Source: Apoderus coryli | Lineage: Eukaryota > Arthropoda > Insecta > Coleoptera > Attelabidae | Direction: 5' to 3' | DNA: 64,000 bases | NCBI GenBank assembly: GCA_911728435.2 | Contig: OU452204.1 | Location: 9,734,001 to 9,798,000 of the forward strand | Part shown: in pieces, positions 1 to 30,150 of the stretch | Layout of the letters: each line of letters begins with the position of its first letter | How positions within the stretch are numbered: the stretch's first letter is position 1 | The notes under the pieces: model-generated | The model's input: the letters and a program-made list of their open reading frames with translations, nothing else | The model's database searches: none | Told to the model about the DNA's origin: nothing | Position numbers and translations under genes: made by a program

Positions 1-250
1 CTGTAAAAGCGACTGTTTTTATTACAATGTAATATAATTTTTAAGTACCAAATCCAATACCATCATTTTTATATGTTAAAAATTTTTACATATGTTTGGA
101 TAGTATAATTTTTATTAGGTTTGAAAAGGTATAGATTTGTTGGCAGTTCTGTGTGACAATGCTAATTTGTTTGTATTTGGATTGTTTTTCTAAATAGTGT
201 GTTGTTTATTGGGGTATTAGGTCATAGGTTTAATAAGAAATGAGATAACT

Positions 251-585
251 CTTTTCCGCTAGCTAAGCGGAAAGTTTTTTTACTCAGTTTAAGAGATTAC
301 TTTGTGATTACCATAACCAAAGATAAATGTACATTAATCTTTGACCATACACATGGCTAACTTCGCAGTTACAATGTAAGGTTCATAAAAATATATTTTC
401 CTTTCAAGTAATTAGCATTATTGCTGGTCCTGGACAAAACTCACAACAGCCATGGTGTAGTGTGCAAATAATTTGTTGTTCGTTAGTGAATTGACGTACC
501 TATGTGTAGGTATTTATGAAAGTTTTGCATTTTTTAGCGCTGCGGAAGGAAATAAATATTTCCGAAACCTTGGCTAGCGGAAAAG
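251..585. repeat. Inverted 13-bp repeats bounding a short segment upstream of FAS exon 1
   Basis: CTTTTCCGCTAGC at 251-263 recurs as its exact reverse complement at 573-585. The left copy also overlaps its own imperfect hairpin (251-274). No flanking target duplication is evident. It could be a small inverted-repeat transposon in the first FAS intron, or a chance or regulatory inverted repeat. Confidence 0.4.
318..343. repeat. 26-bp palindrome: probable transposon excision footprint
   Basis: Starts CAAAGATAAATGTAC and ends GTACATTAATCTTTG, overlapping on GTAC, so it is the two terminal sequences of the 9525-12746 element joined, with one mismatch. It is flanked by accataac on the left and accataca on the right, an imperfect target duplication. 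Confidence 0.6.
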
Positions 586-685
586 ATTGATTTTTTTCGT
601 CTTTTAATAGCAAGTTGATAATTTATCATATAAAATGTGATTATTTATTTTCTTTCTACAGATTACCACTGGAATCAAATTGAAA

Positions 686-19664
<18,979 letters not shown>

Positions 19665-20411
19665 GTTAATGATATTTATATTTAGACCAACAGTCATCAC
19701 AAAATGAAAATATTCTCGAAATATTGATCTAAATGAAATGATATTAAGTATTTATTTTTATGTATAAAAAATAATGACAAACGAAAGGCTTGTGTAATAT
19801 AAATTTGGATTTAGTGTAAAGTTAAACTGTCAGATAGTCAGTGTAAGTAAAATCTTGTCTTACTGATTTTTGATAATGAAATTCCAAGTTTAAATGTTCA
19901 TATTTCTAAAGTTATTCAAGATTACTTAAATCACTTTTCAACCTTTACTTCATAACTATATACTCAATCTAATAAACCACTTAGCTTCATTTCTCAGCAT
20001 GTTAAAGAATACTTAAACTCCGACTGGTTAGAATTGCTAATTATACACATTCCTAAGTAAACCTTTATAAACTAACGTTTATTGTAATGGGCTATTGTTA
20101 CAAATGTGAGAGCAACTATTTATTAATTAAGTTATATTATATAAAAAAAACCTTTGCAAGGAATCATATAGCTGAAAGTATAGGTAATCGCATTTTGTTT
20201 AATTTCAAAGCTAATGGCTAATAACTTAAAACCTAAATTAGCAAAAAATATATAATCATTATTTTGATAATTTGCAACTGTGTTTTTTCACAACTTTAGG
20301 TTAGGATTGATTATTGTATAATTTATTTGTGTAAAGTAATCATTATTTGTAGATTAAATATGTTAGTTTTTAATTAAGCAGTTATTTTGGACATTAGAAT
20401 CATGTGTTAAA
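19665..20411. other. FAS 3' flank, no recognised gene
   Basis: AT-rich sequence after the FAS stop, probably including its 3' UTR. AATAAA occurs at 19971-19976. Nothing else is recognised. Confidence 0.5.
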
Positions 20412-21194
20412 CACGGTGTTTCACGGTCGATGGTAGGTTAGAAGTTTATGGAAACGAAACAAGATTATTTTGAAAATTTGGTTACTTAAGTAGGTCAATC
20501 TAATCTATACTCTAAAATATTTTGACATTTGTGCAACTGGGGTTATCTCGGAAGTCTATACCAACTTCCTTAATTTGAATGAAACACTTTACATATATTT
20601 TTAGATTTCCTATTATTGAATAGTTGGAGAACTTTTTTTAACACTTCCCTATAACTACCCATCTTAAACTGTTTTTTAATAAACACTTAATTTTGATTTT
20701 TTTTGCCAAAAACAGTTTCCAGAAAAAAATTGTAATATCTTCGTTTGGAAAGGGAGAATTATAATGTTTTGGCAGTGATTTACCAAGGTTTTACGGAATT
20801 CAACTAAACGCAAATAATTATTCAAATGAAATTTCCACGGGACTTCCTTTAGTTCATTTCTGGCAATGGTTAAATTTTCTGCAAATTTTGGCAATAATTT
20901 GACCACATTGTTCGTGTAAAATAAACAATTTCATAAGAACATCATTTCACTAATTATTTGCCTTCATTTTAAAATATTTTGAGACACCGTGAACCATTGT
21001 CTGTAATTGACTTATAAAAGTCATTAAAAAGGTCATTAATTTGATATTTCTATGGTTAAAATAAGGAAAGTGGCACAAATGTCAACATATTTTAGAAGTA
21101 TAGATTAGATTAACCTATTGAAGTATCAAATTTTCAAAACAATCTTATGTGTCGTTTTCTATAAACCTAAGACTATCGACCGTGGAACACCGTG
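20412..21194. mobile_element. Inverted-repeat DNA element, ends CACGGTG, about 780 bp
   Basis: The left arm (20412-about 20545) begins CACGGTGTTTCACGGTCGAT; the right arm (about 21065-21194) ends ATCGACCGTGGAACACCGTG. The arms remain alignable over about 125 bp, including tcaatctaatctata at about 20497 against tatagattagattaa at about 21099. No transposase is recognised inside and no target duplication is evident. Another CACGGTG-type end occurs near 19239. Confidence 0.7.
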
Positions 21195-22995
21195 TCTATA
21201 TATTTATAGCCAAAGACTTGTTTCTGTTTTTTATAAGTAATAAACAATGATTATTCATAAATTAACAAAGTTTTGGTGATACCGCCAAGTTTGTTGCTTA
21301 ACTTCTGCGGGATCGTCATATCGTTATTTTATATATTTTTTAATATGGTTGTTTAATGGCTGTTTTGTAAATATATACTTAAATTAAAGTTCTATAATTA
21401 CTTAAAATGTATTTTATTTAAATTATTTAGTTATGCCATTGGTATTGGCATCATTTCAGAAAACTTTATATCGAAAGATGAAATATTAAAAAAATCTTCA
21501 CACCAATTATTAATCTAACTCAAAAGTTAATATTGATGTCAAGACCAAAAATTAATGTACACAATTAATCAAGGCCATATTACCTATATAGGTATACCTG
21601 TCGCTGTATGTTCGATTCAATTTTATAGGTGTCTTAAATTTCGCAATTGAAAAATATGCCAGCCGAGCAAGCTCTTTATTGTTACTACGTTGATATATCA
21701 TTTTAAAATCTGATAGCCAAGAACCACTTACTTTACTTTTGGCATTATGAATTTTATTATTTTAACTATACAAAGTTTTGTGACATAGGTATACATTTTT
21801 ATGTACGCTTTTAATGCATTTGTACTTTTTAAAATTGTTGCTATATTAGTAGTAAAATCATGATCACAAAATAGTTTGAATTTCGTTTGGACAACTCAAT
21901 TTAAGTGATTCGAAGATTTTACGTACCTGATAGGTATAACCAGATCAAATGTCCACCAAGGTCCACTAGCATATGGAATAGACTAGCCACTGATCTTCAC
22001 TGCTTGACTGGTTTCTTGTTTCTACCTTTGTTCTTCAGAAAAACTCTGTTTCTATAAAATATTTTTAGATGAGAATTGAATATTAATATAATATAGTATA
22101 AATCTAACCTATCAAAAGCAGAAACATTTGGTTATTATTTATTCTTAGTTGTATCCGCATTGTGGCTGTTTGGTGTTTGTTTCTTCGTAAGCTTTGTCTT
22201 TTGTTATCAACACTGTATCTGTCAAACCAATTGCTTTGAATTTAAATAGTCATTGCAGTATATTATTAATAAACCAACCTGCTCTTAATAATTATATTTA
22301 GAAATTCCGAAATTGGTTACGAGGCTTTTTGATGTCTGATATATCGCACAACAGGAGCTGATAGTCGATTAAGGCTGCTCTTTGAAATTATATTACTTAT
22401 TACCTACTTAATTGAAATTAATTTTTGATTAATGATGGAGGTTTTGTTTAAAATCTGATGAGAATCGAGCTCAAAATTCTGAAGCAAATTGTTTTTGTTT
22501 ACTTTGATTAGCACATTTTGAAACTGAAACCTTTGGACCTCCTAATATCAAAAGAGCAGCCTTAAATATTATTTCTGTTGATTGCTGTACATACTTTTCT
22601 ACTTTCTATAGTTCTCAAAGGATTTTAGTGGACATGCCATAGGCACTTCTGCAACAAAAGTCTTTTATTACATGTGAATGTTACAACTGGAGTATTTTTT
22701 GTCAATAGAGATGCACTCTGAATTACTATTGTTACATGTAAAAAATGAATTCGATTAACTGATTCGATGATGAAACATTGAAACATATCGTATAATTAAA
22801 TTTATTTTGATAGCATTTCCAATGTTTTCAAATTGGTATTCTGTTGGTTATTTCAGAAAAAAAAACAATCTTACTAAGTAAGTATGCATTTGCCTTATTA
22901 CCAAACTATCATATGATTGTTGTTGTTTCTGGTTTTAAATAACAGAAATAATTCTCTACAGGACAACAACTATTCATTTTACCAATATTAAAATC
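21195..22995. other. Gene-free AT-rich stretch
   Basis: No coding exon or structural RNA is recognised. It contains one weak footprint-like palindrome at 21546-21568. Confidence 0.5.
21546..21568. repeat. Possible diverged excision footprint
   Basis: CAAAAATTAATGTACACAAT plus three bases, flanked by tcaagac and tcaaggc (six of seven match). The right terminal CTTTG is absent, so the assignment is tentative. Confidence 0.35.
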
Positions 22996-23001
22996 ATCTA
23001 T

Positions 23002-23242
23002 TCTTTACAATTCTTTCTCTTTTCTTGGGATGTAAGGTTCTATTTTAAAAAAGAAAAATTTTCTTTCAAATATTTTATTTCTTCTTTATGTCAGTACAAC
23101 GTTTCGGCTTCATTTGCGTTCCTCATGTACATTTCTTCTCTTACCAACATCGCATATTTACATGGACCAATGGTTTTGGTGCACACCACTTTTAGTGGGT
23201 ATTTTTGTTTACCCAAGAACAGAGAAAGAATTGTAAAAAAGA
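23002..23242. repeat. Small MITE-like inverted repeat
   Basis: tctttacaattctttctct at 23002-23020 faces agagaaagaattgtaaaaaa at 23221-23240, with cttggga and acccaag continuing the match inward. About 240 bp, non-coding. Confidence 0.5.
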
Positions 23243-24114
23243 TCCTTCAACCATAGTTTGTCAAGAAAGGATCAAAAAATAATTCTATTAATCAAATAAG
23301 CTTAAATTCACTTACACCTAATAAAATGTGTTGATGATTCTACTAAACCCAGGGTTGTTTACCATGCTTCAGTCATCAGTGTGTTACTATTATCCAATTG
23401 CAATCCACATTTACGTTTTTTATTTAAATTTACAACCGCGAGTCGGGCTACTATTTAATTTAGCGAATAACGACCTCGAAAATTACAATTAAATCGTCAT
23501 AAACTCACACGTGTCCACAGGTTATGGACAACAAAAAGCTCACTAGTTTTTCCGTATTAGCGCCGCGGCGTCCTTGATATGATTTATCTGTAACAAAGAA
23601 AGTAGGCACTCTTAAAAAGTAATGAAAATTATTTTCCGTAAGCATTTTTTGACTTTGAAAAACATATACGAATAATACCGAATTGATTTGAAGAGTACTT
23701 ACAATGTGACTAACCTTGCTGCCCTAAGCTCCAATCCATTCCATTCCATGCTAAAACTTAACAAAACTAGGGCCTATGGGCACTCCTGAAATGTTTAAAA
23801 AAAAGTATTTTGTAACAAAATTATTCTATACCATATAATTATTTTATAATAGGAAATGTAATAATAAAATCCTGTAGATAGTTTTTTAAATTACTATATG
23901 GAGTTTATACTGTTCGAAGAACTTCAAATTATGTAATAAAAAAATTAAAAAGTAATTTACAAAGACAAGTCCTTATAAAGTTTCATAGACCCATGAACAA
24001 ATATGACAGACGCACAAGATGCATAATATGAATTTATTGTAGTAGGAAATAAAACGTCAGACTCCACGAAATCAGTTTAATACATTACACTTAATGTGTT
24101 ATGTCGATTAAAGC

Positions 24115-24156
24115 ACCAAACATGTTTCGAAGCTCACTAGCTTCATCATCAGTGGT
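24115..24156 (-). ncRNA. Hammerhead ribozyme motif, type I
   Basis: Minus-strand order: ACCA (stem I), CUGAUGA, unpaired U, GAAGCU-AGUG-AGCUUC (6-bp stem II), GAA, ACAUGU (self-complementary stem III), U at the cleavage position, UGGU (stem I). All core bases are present. The cleavage triplet is GUU, which satisfies NUH. The extra U before stem II is unusual and could weaken activity. Confidence 0.75.
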
Positions 24157-24406
24157 AACATTTAGTAGAGAAACTGTATTTTGTAAATATTAGATTAGTA
24201 TGACTATTAGATTAGTATGACTATATTAAGAGTAATGTGTCGAAGTCAATGATCAAAAAGAAAAAGAAAAACAGCAATATGTAATAACGTAAAATTTAAT
24301 TTCATAGTTTTAACAAGAATTTTCCTCGAGGTGACTTCGACACATTACTCTTAATATAGTCATACTAATCTAATATTTACAAAATACAGTTTCTCTACTA
24401 AATGTT

Positions 24407-24448
24407 ACCACTGATGATGAAGCTAGTGAGCTTCGAAACATGTTTGGT
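24407..24448 (+). ncRNA. Hammerhead ribozyme motif, type I (mirror copy)
   Basis: Identical in sequence to the 24115-24156 motif but on the plus strand, in the right arm of the foldback. Core CUGAUGA at 24411-24417, GAA at 24435-24437, stem III ACAUGU at 24438-24443, stem I pair ACCA/UGGU at 24407-24410 and 24445-24448. Confidence 0.75.
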
Positions 24449-25096
24449 GCTTTAATCGACATAACACATTAAGTGTAATGTATTAAACTGATTTCGTGGA
24501 GTCTGACGTTTTATTTCCTACTACAATACATTCACTCCACTTTGCAATGGACTACTTCTTTAAAATAATATGAATTTTCCAAACGTACGTACGTTTCGAA
24601 ATCATACAGGGTGCCACAGGAGTTCATACCCAAAACTAGGAACATGATAGAGAGGCTAAAAACAATGATGGTCCTTGATATAAAAATTTGGCCCTTATGC
24701 CCTTCGTTAACAAGACATCAAATTTATAAATTCAAAATGGTTTTCTTATTTTTAATTATTAAATTACCTAGTTCAAATAATGAAAAAAATGTAAAATTCC
24801 ATGGTGAATAGAGCTGATTTTTTCATCAATGGTTTTCTTCACTTTTAAAGCTGACTAATTACCCAATGATTTCAGAGCCACAAAAAATAAAGCTGACATT
24901 TTTTTTTATTTCTAGTTTTTGAATAAAGTAATTATTAGTTTGTTATGTTAGTTTATATGAAATAATAAAAATAATACAATAATAATAATTATTATTAAAA
25001 GTCTGATTTTTGACGCAGGTCATATATTTTAGATTATATTATATCTTGCCGGGTAGTTTTGGGGCGACACAACCGATTTTCTTTTACCTAAATATA

Positions 25097-26117
25097 CAGG
25101 GTGTCTAAAAGCCTAGTCCCAAATAATTCTTTACCCATATTTCTTTTAACCCTCGTATAACCAATACCAGTTCATTTTATTTAGAAACTATGTACTCTCC
25201 TACAAAATGTTTGTTTGTCAAACAGTTTAAATACAAAAAAAAAATCTAAATCCCTACAAGCCTGAATCAGTAGTTAAGTATTGTACTTAACACAAAGTAT
25301 TTATTAAAAGGTGGAAGGTGGCTATGATTTAGGCACCTAATTGAACTGTAATGAACAAATAATTAATTATCTACTGTTACAACAAATGTTCAAAGTGGCC
25401 ACCATTTTCTTGTATACAAGCGTTAATTCTACGTCGAAAATTAAAGTGTAGGTACTCTTTGTAGTGTAGCGGGGTTCCGAAGGGTGTTGCTGGCATTTAA
25501 AATTCTGCAGTGTAAATATTGCTCGCTTTCAATAGGAGAGGAGTAAACTTTTGCTTTCATTGCACCCGATGAAAAACAATCACAGGTTGTTAGAGGTCTA
25601 GTAAACTTGTTGGTTATCTTACAGGAGCATCATTCCCTCTTCCAATACACCGATTTGGAAAATCGTATGTAAATACTGACGCACTGCTAACGAAAAATGT
25701 GGCGGGCACCGTCTTGTATAAAGCACATATGCCGTCGTTGTAACAGTAGCAAATCCTGTAGTACAATGGGTGGTAATGTTTCTTGCAAAAACCTTAAATA
25801 ATTATTTCCATTTAAGTTATTCGGTAAAATAACTGGACCTATTAGGAAATTGTCAATAATCCCTCCCCACATGTTCACTTTAAATTCCACCTTTTAATAA
25901 AAACTTTGTGCCAAGTTACAATAATTATTAAGTACTCATTCAGGCATATAGGGATTTAGAAAAACAATTTTTGTCCCTAAACTATTTGACAAACCAAAAT
26001 TTTGTAAGAGACCAAATAGTTTCTAAACAAAATTAACCATTCACAGAAAAAAACTGGTATTGATTACACGAGGGTTACAAAAAATATGGTAGATAATTTA
26101 ACCTTTTAAACACACTG
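25097..26117 (-). mobile_element. Mariner-like transposon with about 220-bp terminal inverted repeats, decayed transposase
   Basis: The left end cagggtgtctaaaag and right end (reverse strand) cagtgtgtttaaaag are each flanked by TA (25095-25096 and 26118-26119). The arms align for about 220 bp (25097-25318 against 25892-26117), sharing blocks such as ccctcgt, caataccag, ctaaatccct and attaaaaggtgga. Between them the minus strand (25890-25687) encodes FKVNMWGGIIDNFLIGPVIL and LRFLQETLPPIVLQDL with CFIQDGA, a DDE transposase core; the remainder is lost. Confidence 0.8.
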
Positions 26118-26119
26118 TA

Positions 26120-29100
26120 ATTTTAGAAATTGGGAATTCTTCAATAAAAAAACTGTAGTTTATTGGTGCAAACGCGTAAATAAAATTTATCAAATTGTTT
26201 TCGATTTATTTGAAAAAAAAGTAAGAAACATATTCACTTTTAACGCCCTCTAGCGCCCAAACCAAGCAATTGTGTATATAGATAAATTGAGCTAAATCAT
26301 CATATTTTCGGACAAGGAATTTGTGCTATTCCGTTGTACACGTCATTTTCGGACACCCTGTATATGTAAAAGAACCTCATTCTCATCAAGATTTTTTAAT
26401 GTTTTATTTTTTTTAATTTGGTATCAGATTTGAGTTTTGCGGATCAAAATACATCGAAAACCATGGTTTTCGAGTGGGATTAATTAAAAAAAAAATTGAA
26501 AATCGTGTGTGTGTGTGTGTGATATAACATTTTAAATTGGTTTTTGCTTACGCACACTTTTATATTCGAATGAACGATGTAGAGGGACATGTTTCAGGTT
26601 GCTTCGCTTTCCGGCAACACCAAAATCCTTTAGCTCACGTTCCGACGGATTTTAAATTTTAATTATGTTTAACTATAACTTTCGGATGACTTCTGGCTTT
26701 TTCTGATCCGTTAGCCTTTTCAAAGCCGTACGAAAGGTTAACATTTTATAACAAAAAATATTCGAACCATGGTTCTCGATGTATTTTATTCCGTAGAATT
26801 CAATTCTGAAGTAAAATTTTATTTTATATGTTTTACCATCATTATTTTTAGTCCGTTTATCATCTCCCAAGATTTCGTTACAAAACGTAGGACACACTAA
26901 GGATAAAGTATCTCATGCGATTTGCAATTGCAATATAAACATTTCGGGATTATTTACTATTTTTTCCAAAAAATATCGTTTTTTGGTATAGTTCAGGTAA
27001 AGATTTAAGAAAACATGCCTAAAGTTCAACGACTCTAAAATTAGTTTCATACAAAAGGTAATTGAATTTGAAACTTTTCTTTTGGGTTAATTATTGTTAA
27101 AGGGCGGAATATATGCAAAGTGCATATATTTGCATATTTTTACAAATTTCATAAAAAATTGCATATATTTTGACAAATTGTAATTTTAATATTTATTATA
27201 TAAGACCGCGTACCATAGTCTGAAATAGAACTTTCATAAAGTTTTTTCTATCAATAATTTTGTGAAAAATATTTAGAATTTAGAACTATGGGGCATTTTT
27301 ACGGCTTGTAAATTATCTGCCATATTGAAATATCGACTTTTTTGGATTTTTTCCATGTGATTAAAAAGTCAACTATTTTGAACAAAATAAGTTACGGATG
27401 AAACGTGTTTATCAAAGCTTATATTTTCTAAATCAAATTTAGAATAGGTAGACTATACTGACACATTTCATATGATATTTAGGAACTCAACAAAATAACT
27501 AATTTTGACCCTCTGTAATATATTTCAGATAATAAAAAGTAGTATATGTATTGCAACAATTTGAAAATCATTTTTTAGAACGCAAAATTTAAATTTTCAA
27601 ATTTGCATTTAACCACAAACGCCAATGGACATCATGTGACAGTTAGTGTCATAATAGAATAACTACATGATCAGCGTGGCCAGATTGCAACAACTGTTCA
27701 AGAAAACTACTATAAATATATTAATGTATTTTATCTACCAAATGCAATAAAAACAAATAGGTAATAGGTCAATATTATAAATTAATTAATACCGAAGGTA
27801 TATGGTTTTAAATTTTGATAGCAACTATACTGTATATCCTATAAAAATAATATTACCTACCAAAACATAAGATTAGTGTATATTAATCTTTACTAAAAAT
27901 TAATAAACAAAATCTAATGCCAGACGCAAATTCTATGAACAAAATCTTACAAGAATTGAGAGATATAAACCCAGATTTATGACATTTTCTATTCAACTGT
28001 TAAATAACCTACACCCTAAGCGTCATTCCCATATATATCCCGTCTACTATAATTATTATACTTACCTATCCACAATAATAATTATTAGATATGTATGAAA
28101 TGTAATCCAATAAAGTTCAAAATAAAATTGTTCCACAGAATGCAAATATACAGTGCGCATACCTACTTTAAGTACATACAATATGTTTGTTATTGAAGTT
28201 TAAAAAATAAATACTTTGATAATTTTGTCTACATCCGTACCTATTTTGTTCAAAATAGTCTAATTATTACTCACATGGAAAATATCCAAAAAAAAAGTCA
28301 AATAATGGAACTTTCATAAAGTTGTTTATTTGAATAATTTCGTAAAAAATATTTAGAACTATTGGACATTTTAATCTGAAAATAAAAATAATAAAATCAC
28401 TTACACCTGATATTCCTTCCATTGTTGAACCTCCTAGATACCATACCATATTCACCAATACCCAAGCTTTAAATAGTTCCAAGCACCTAATTGTTCACTA
28501 TTTGGTTTAAATGCTGAGTAGCCCAACAAGGATGGAAACAACACACACACACATCACATACTATTACGTTACGGACCCGGTTATGATATAAAATTCATCC
28601 AATATCAAAACAAAAAGAAAATGTAATTATTATAATACCACTTCATATATTATTATATTTAGGGATCACAATTTAAGTCACTATTTGTGGTAATATTGTA
28701 AAATACCAAAAATTACTTCCAGAATCTATAACACATCCCCACGTTTCACGCAAAGATTGTATACTGAATATAAAAATATTTTAGTTTAAACACAAAAAAT
28801 TATAAAACGTAAATATCTCGATATATTGCCGCGCACTAAGAAATATAAAAAAGTAACCGGAAAAAACCAAAAATGTAAAAAACTGAGTTTAATTTTACAT
28901 AGGTAGTCAGTCAAAATTTGACTTGTTTCTTAGCGGAAAATTCCGATATAAAATTTTGAATTAAACTAACAACTAACCGTTGTTCATTATGTTAGCTAAT
29001 GTAATAATAATTATTAGCTAATTCTCAATAATAACACTCGTTTTAAACGAAACTTAAGATTTTATTATATACGTTTTTTAAAAATATGTTTTCACAACGA

Positions 29101-29330
29101 CAATAATTTCTAGAATGCTCTCCTCCTTTTATAGTATATTAGTTTTATATTTTAACTCAACGTACATTCATATTGAGTCATCCCTAATCATTTCTCACCT
29201 TTAAGTATATGTCTATGAAAACATTTATACCTATTTTAAAATAAATACATTTCTATTAGAAATCCTATAAATTGTAAATCTAAAGAAAACGAGAAATATA
29301 ATATTAATTAATAGCAATCTAGATGGATCG
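26120..29330. other. Gene-free AT-rich stretch with dispersed repeats
   Basis: Contains a (GT)n run near 26504-26522, a pair of inverted CATCGA-A-AACCATGGTT blocks at about 26449 and 26762, and sequence at 27225-27405 that recurs at 28215-28385 partly in the same and partly in the opposite orientation. No exon recognised. Confidence 0.5.
27866..27891. repeat. Possible diverged excision footprint
   Basis: A 26-bp near-palindrome with gattagtgtatattaatc at its centre, flanked by accaaaa and actaaaa (six of seven match). Confidence 0.4.
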
Positions 29331-29394
29331 CTAATAATTAGCAGCAGAGGTCTTTTCACGGATCAAGCAGGGTTTACCTAAAAATGGTATCATA

Positions 29395-29715
29395 AATTTA
29401 CATAGTAACACCAGTGTATGGGCTGATGAAAATCCTCATGCTACTATGGCTTCGCATTGTCAACATCAGTTCCAACCAATTAATATCTGGGTAGGATTCA
29501 TTGGCAATTTTTTTTAAATCATTCGCATTGCCGGTACGACTGAATGGACAAAATTAGTTGGAATTTCTCCATAACGTTCTTCCAGATTTATTAGAAGACT
29601 TAAGACGTGAAACCAGGCTTAACATATTCCTCATGCACGATGGCGCACCTCCTCATTTCAGCGTTGCTGTGCGAGATTAATACAAATAACCCATTGGATA
29701 TGTAGAAGAGGACCT
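29395..29715 (+). mobile_element. Mariner-type transposase remnant
   Basis: Plus-strand reading in broken frames gives VWADENPHATMASHCQHQF, then LPDLLEDLRRETRLNIFLMH and DGAPPHFSVAVRD, the DDE core of a mariner-family transposase. It is interrupted by stops and followed at once by LINE sequence. Confidence 0.65.
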
Positions 29716-29729
29716 ATTTACAGGCCTAT

Positions 29730-30150
29730 GGATAAGGAAAAGTGCAGTATTTATTCTTGCTTGATGAGAGCAAGGCCTTTGACTTGGTAAACTTTGAGCT
29801 TTTGATAGGAACGCTTAATTACTTGGGCCTCGACGAATTTTCTATAACATGGTTTTCTAGCTATTTATCAGATCAGATCCTCATGCTCTCAGTTCAAGGA
29901 ATTGATAAGCGGTGTCCCACAAGGAAGCAGCCATGCCCCGCTTGCTTATACAATTTTTATTACGTTTAATTTGCTCATACATCTTTACGCAAACGACGCG
30001 CAATAATATATTCTCATTGCTCTATTTCCGAATTTCAAAACAATATTTCTAATCTTAATCAAGATCTGTCCCACTTTTCGGATTGGTGTATAGGTGGCAT
30101 GGCTTGAGACTAAATCCTAATAAAACTGTCGTTCTGTGTATTGGGAATGA
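29730..30150 (+). mobile_element. Non-LTR retrotransposon RT fragment
   Basis: 29742-29969 reads LLDESKAFDLVNFELLIGTL and LDEFSITWFSSYLSDQ, the palm entry of a Jockey-like RT. Further on, DLSHFSDWC and LNPNKT-like residues continue in a shifted frame. The catalytic YADD region is degraded. It abuts an antisense RTE-like LINE at about 30150. Confidence 0.65.

Larger units (their letters stand above)
24035..24528. mobile_element. Inverted pair of hammerhead-bearing LTR-like units (Penelope-like foldback)
   Basis: The left arm 24035-24247 and right arm 24332-24528 are nearly perfect reverse complements around an 84-bp spacer. The left arm is about 16 bp longer because of a short internal duplication of attagattagtatgac. 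Each arm contains a hammerhead motif (24115-24156 minus, 24407-24448 plus). The same unit occurs singly at 43546-43724. No reverse transcriptase is present. Inverted LTR-like units with hammerheads are known from Penelope-like elements; that assignment is inference. Confidence 0.75.

Noticed and set aside
22450..22500. CTGATGAG followed by CGAGCTC as another hammerhead
   Set aside because: No GAAA box, stem III or cleavage triplet follows in the required spacing.
24609..26352. cagggtgcc at 24609 and acaccctg at 26345 as ends of one large transposon
   Set aside because: The sequences inside the two ends do not match each other beyond the first few bases; the true element is the inner 25097-26117.
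26446..26790. Inverted CATCGA/AACCATGGTT blocks as a transposon
   Set aside because: Only about 25 bp match, no target duplication or further arm similarity was seen; mentioned only in the region note.
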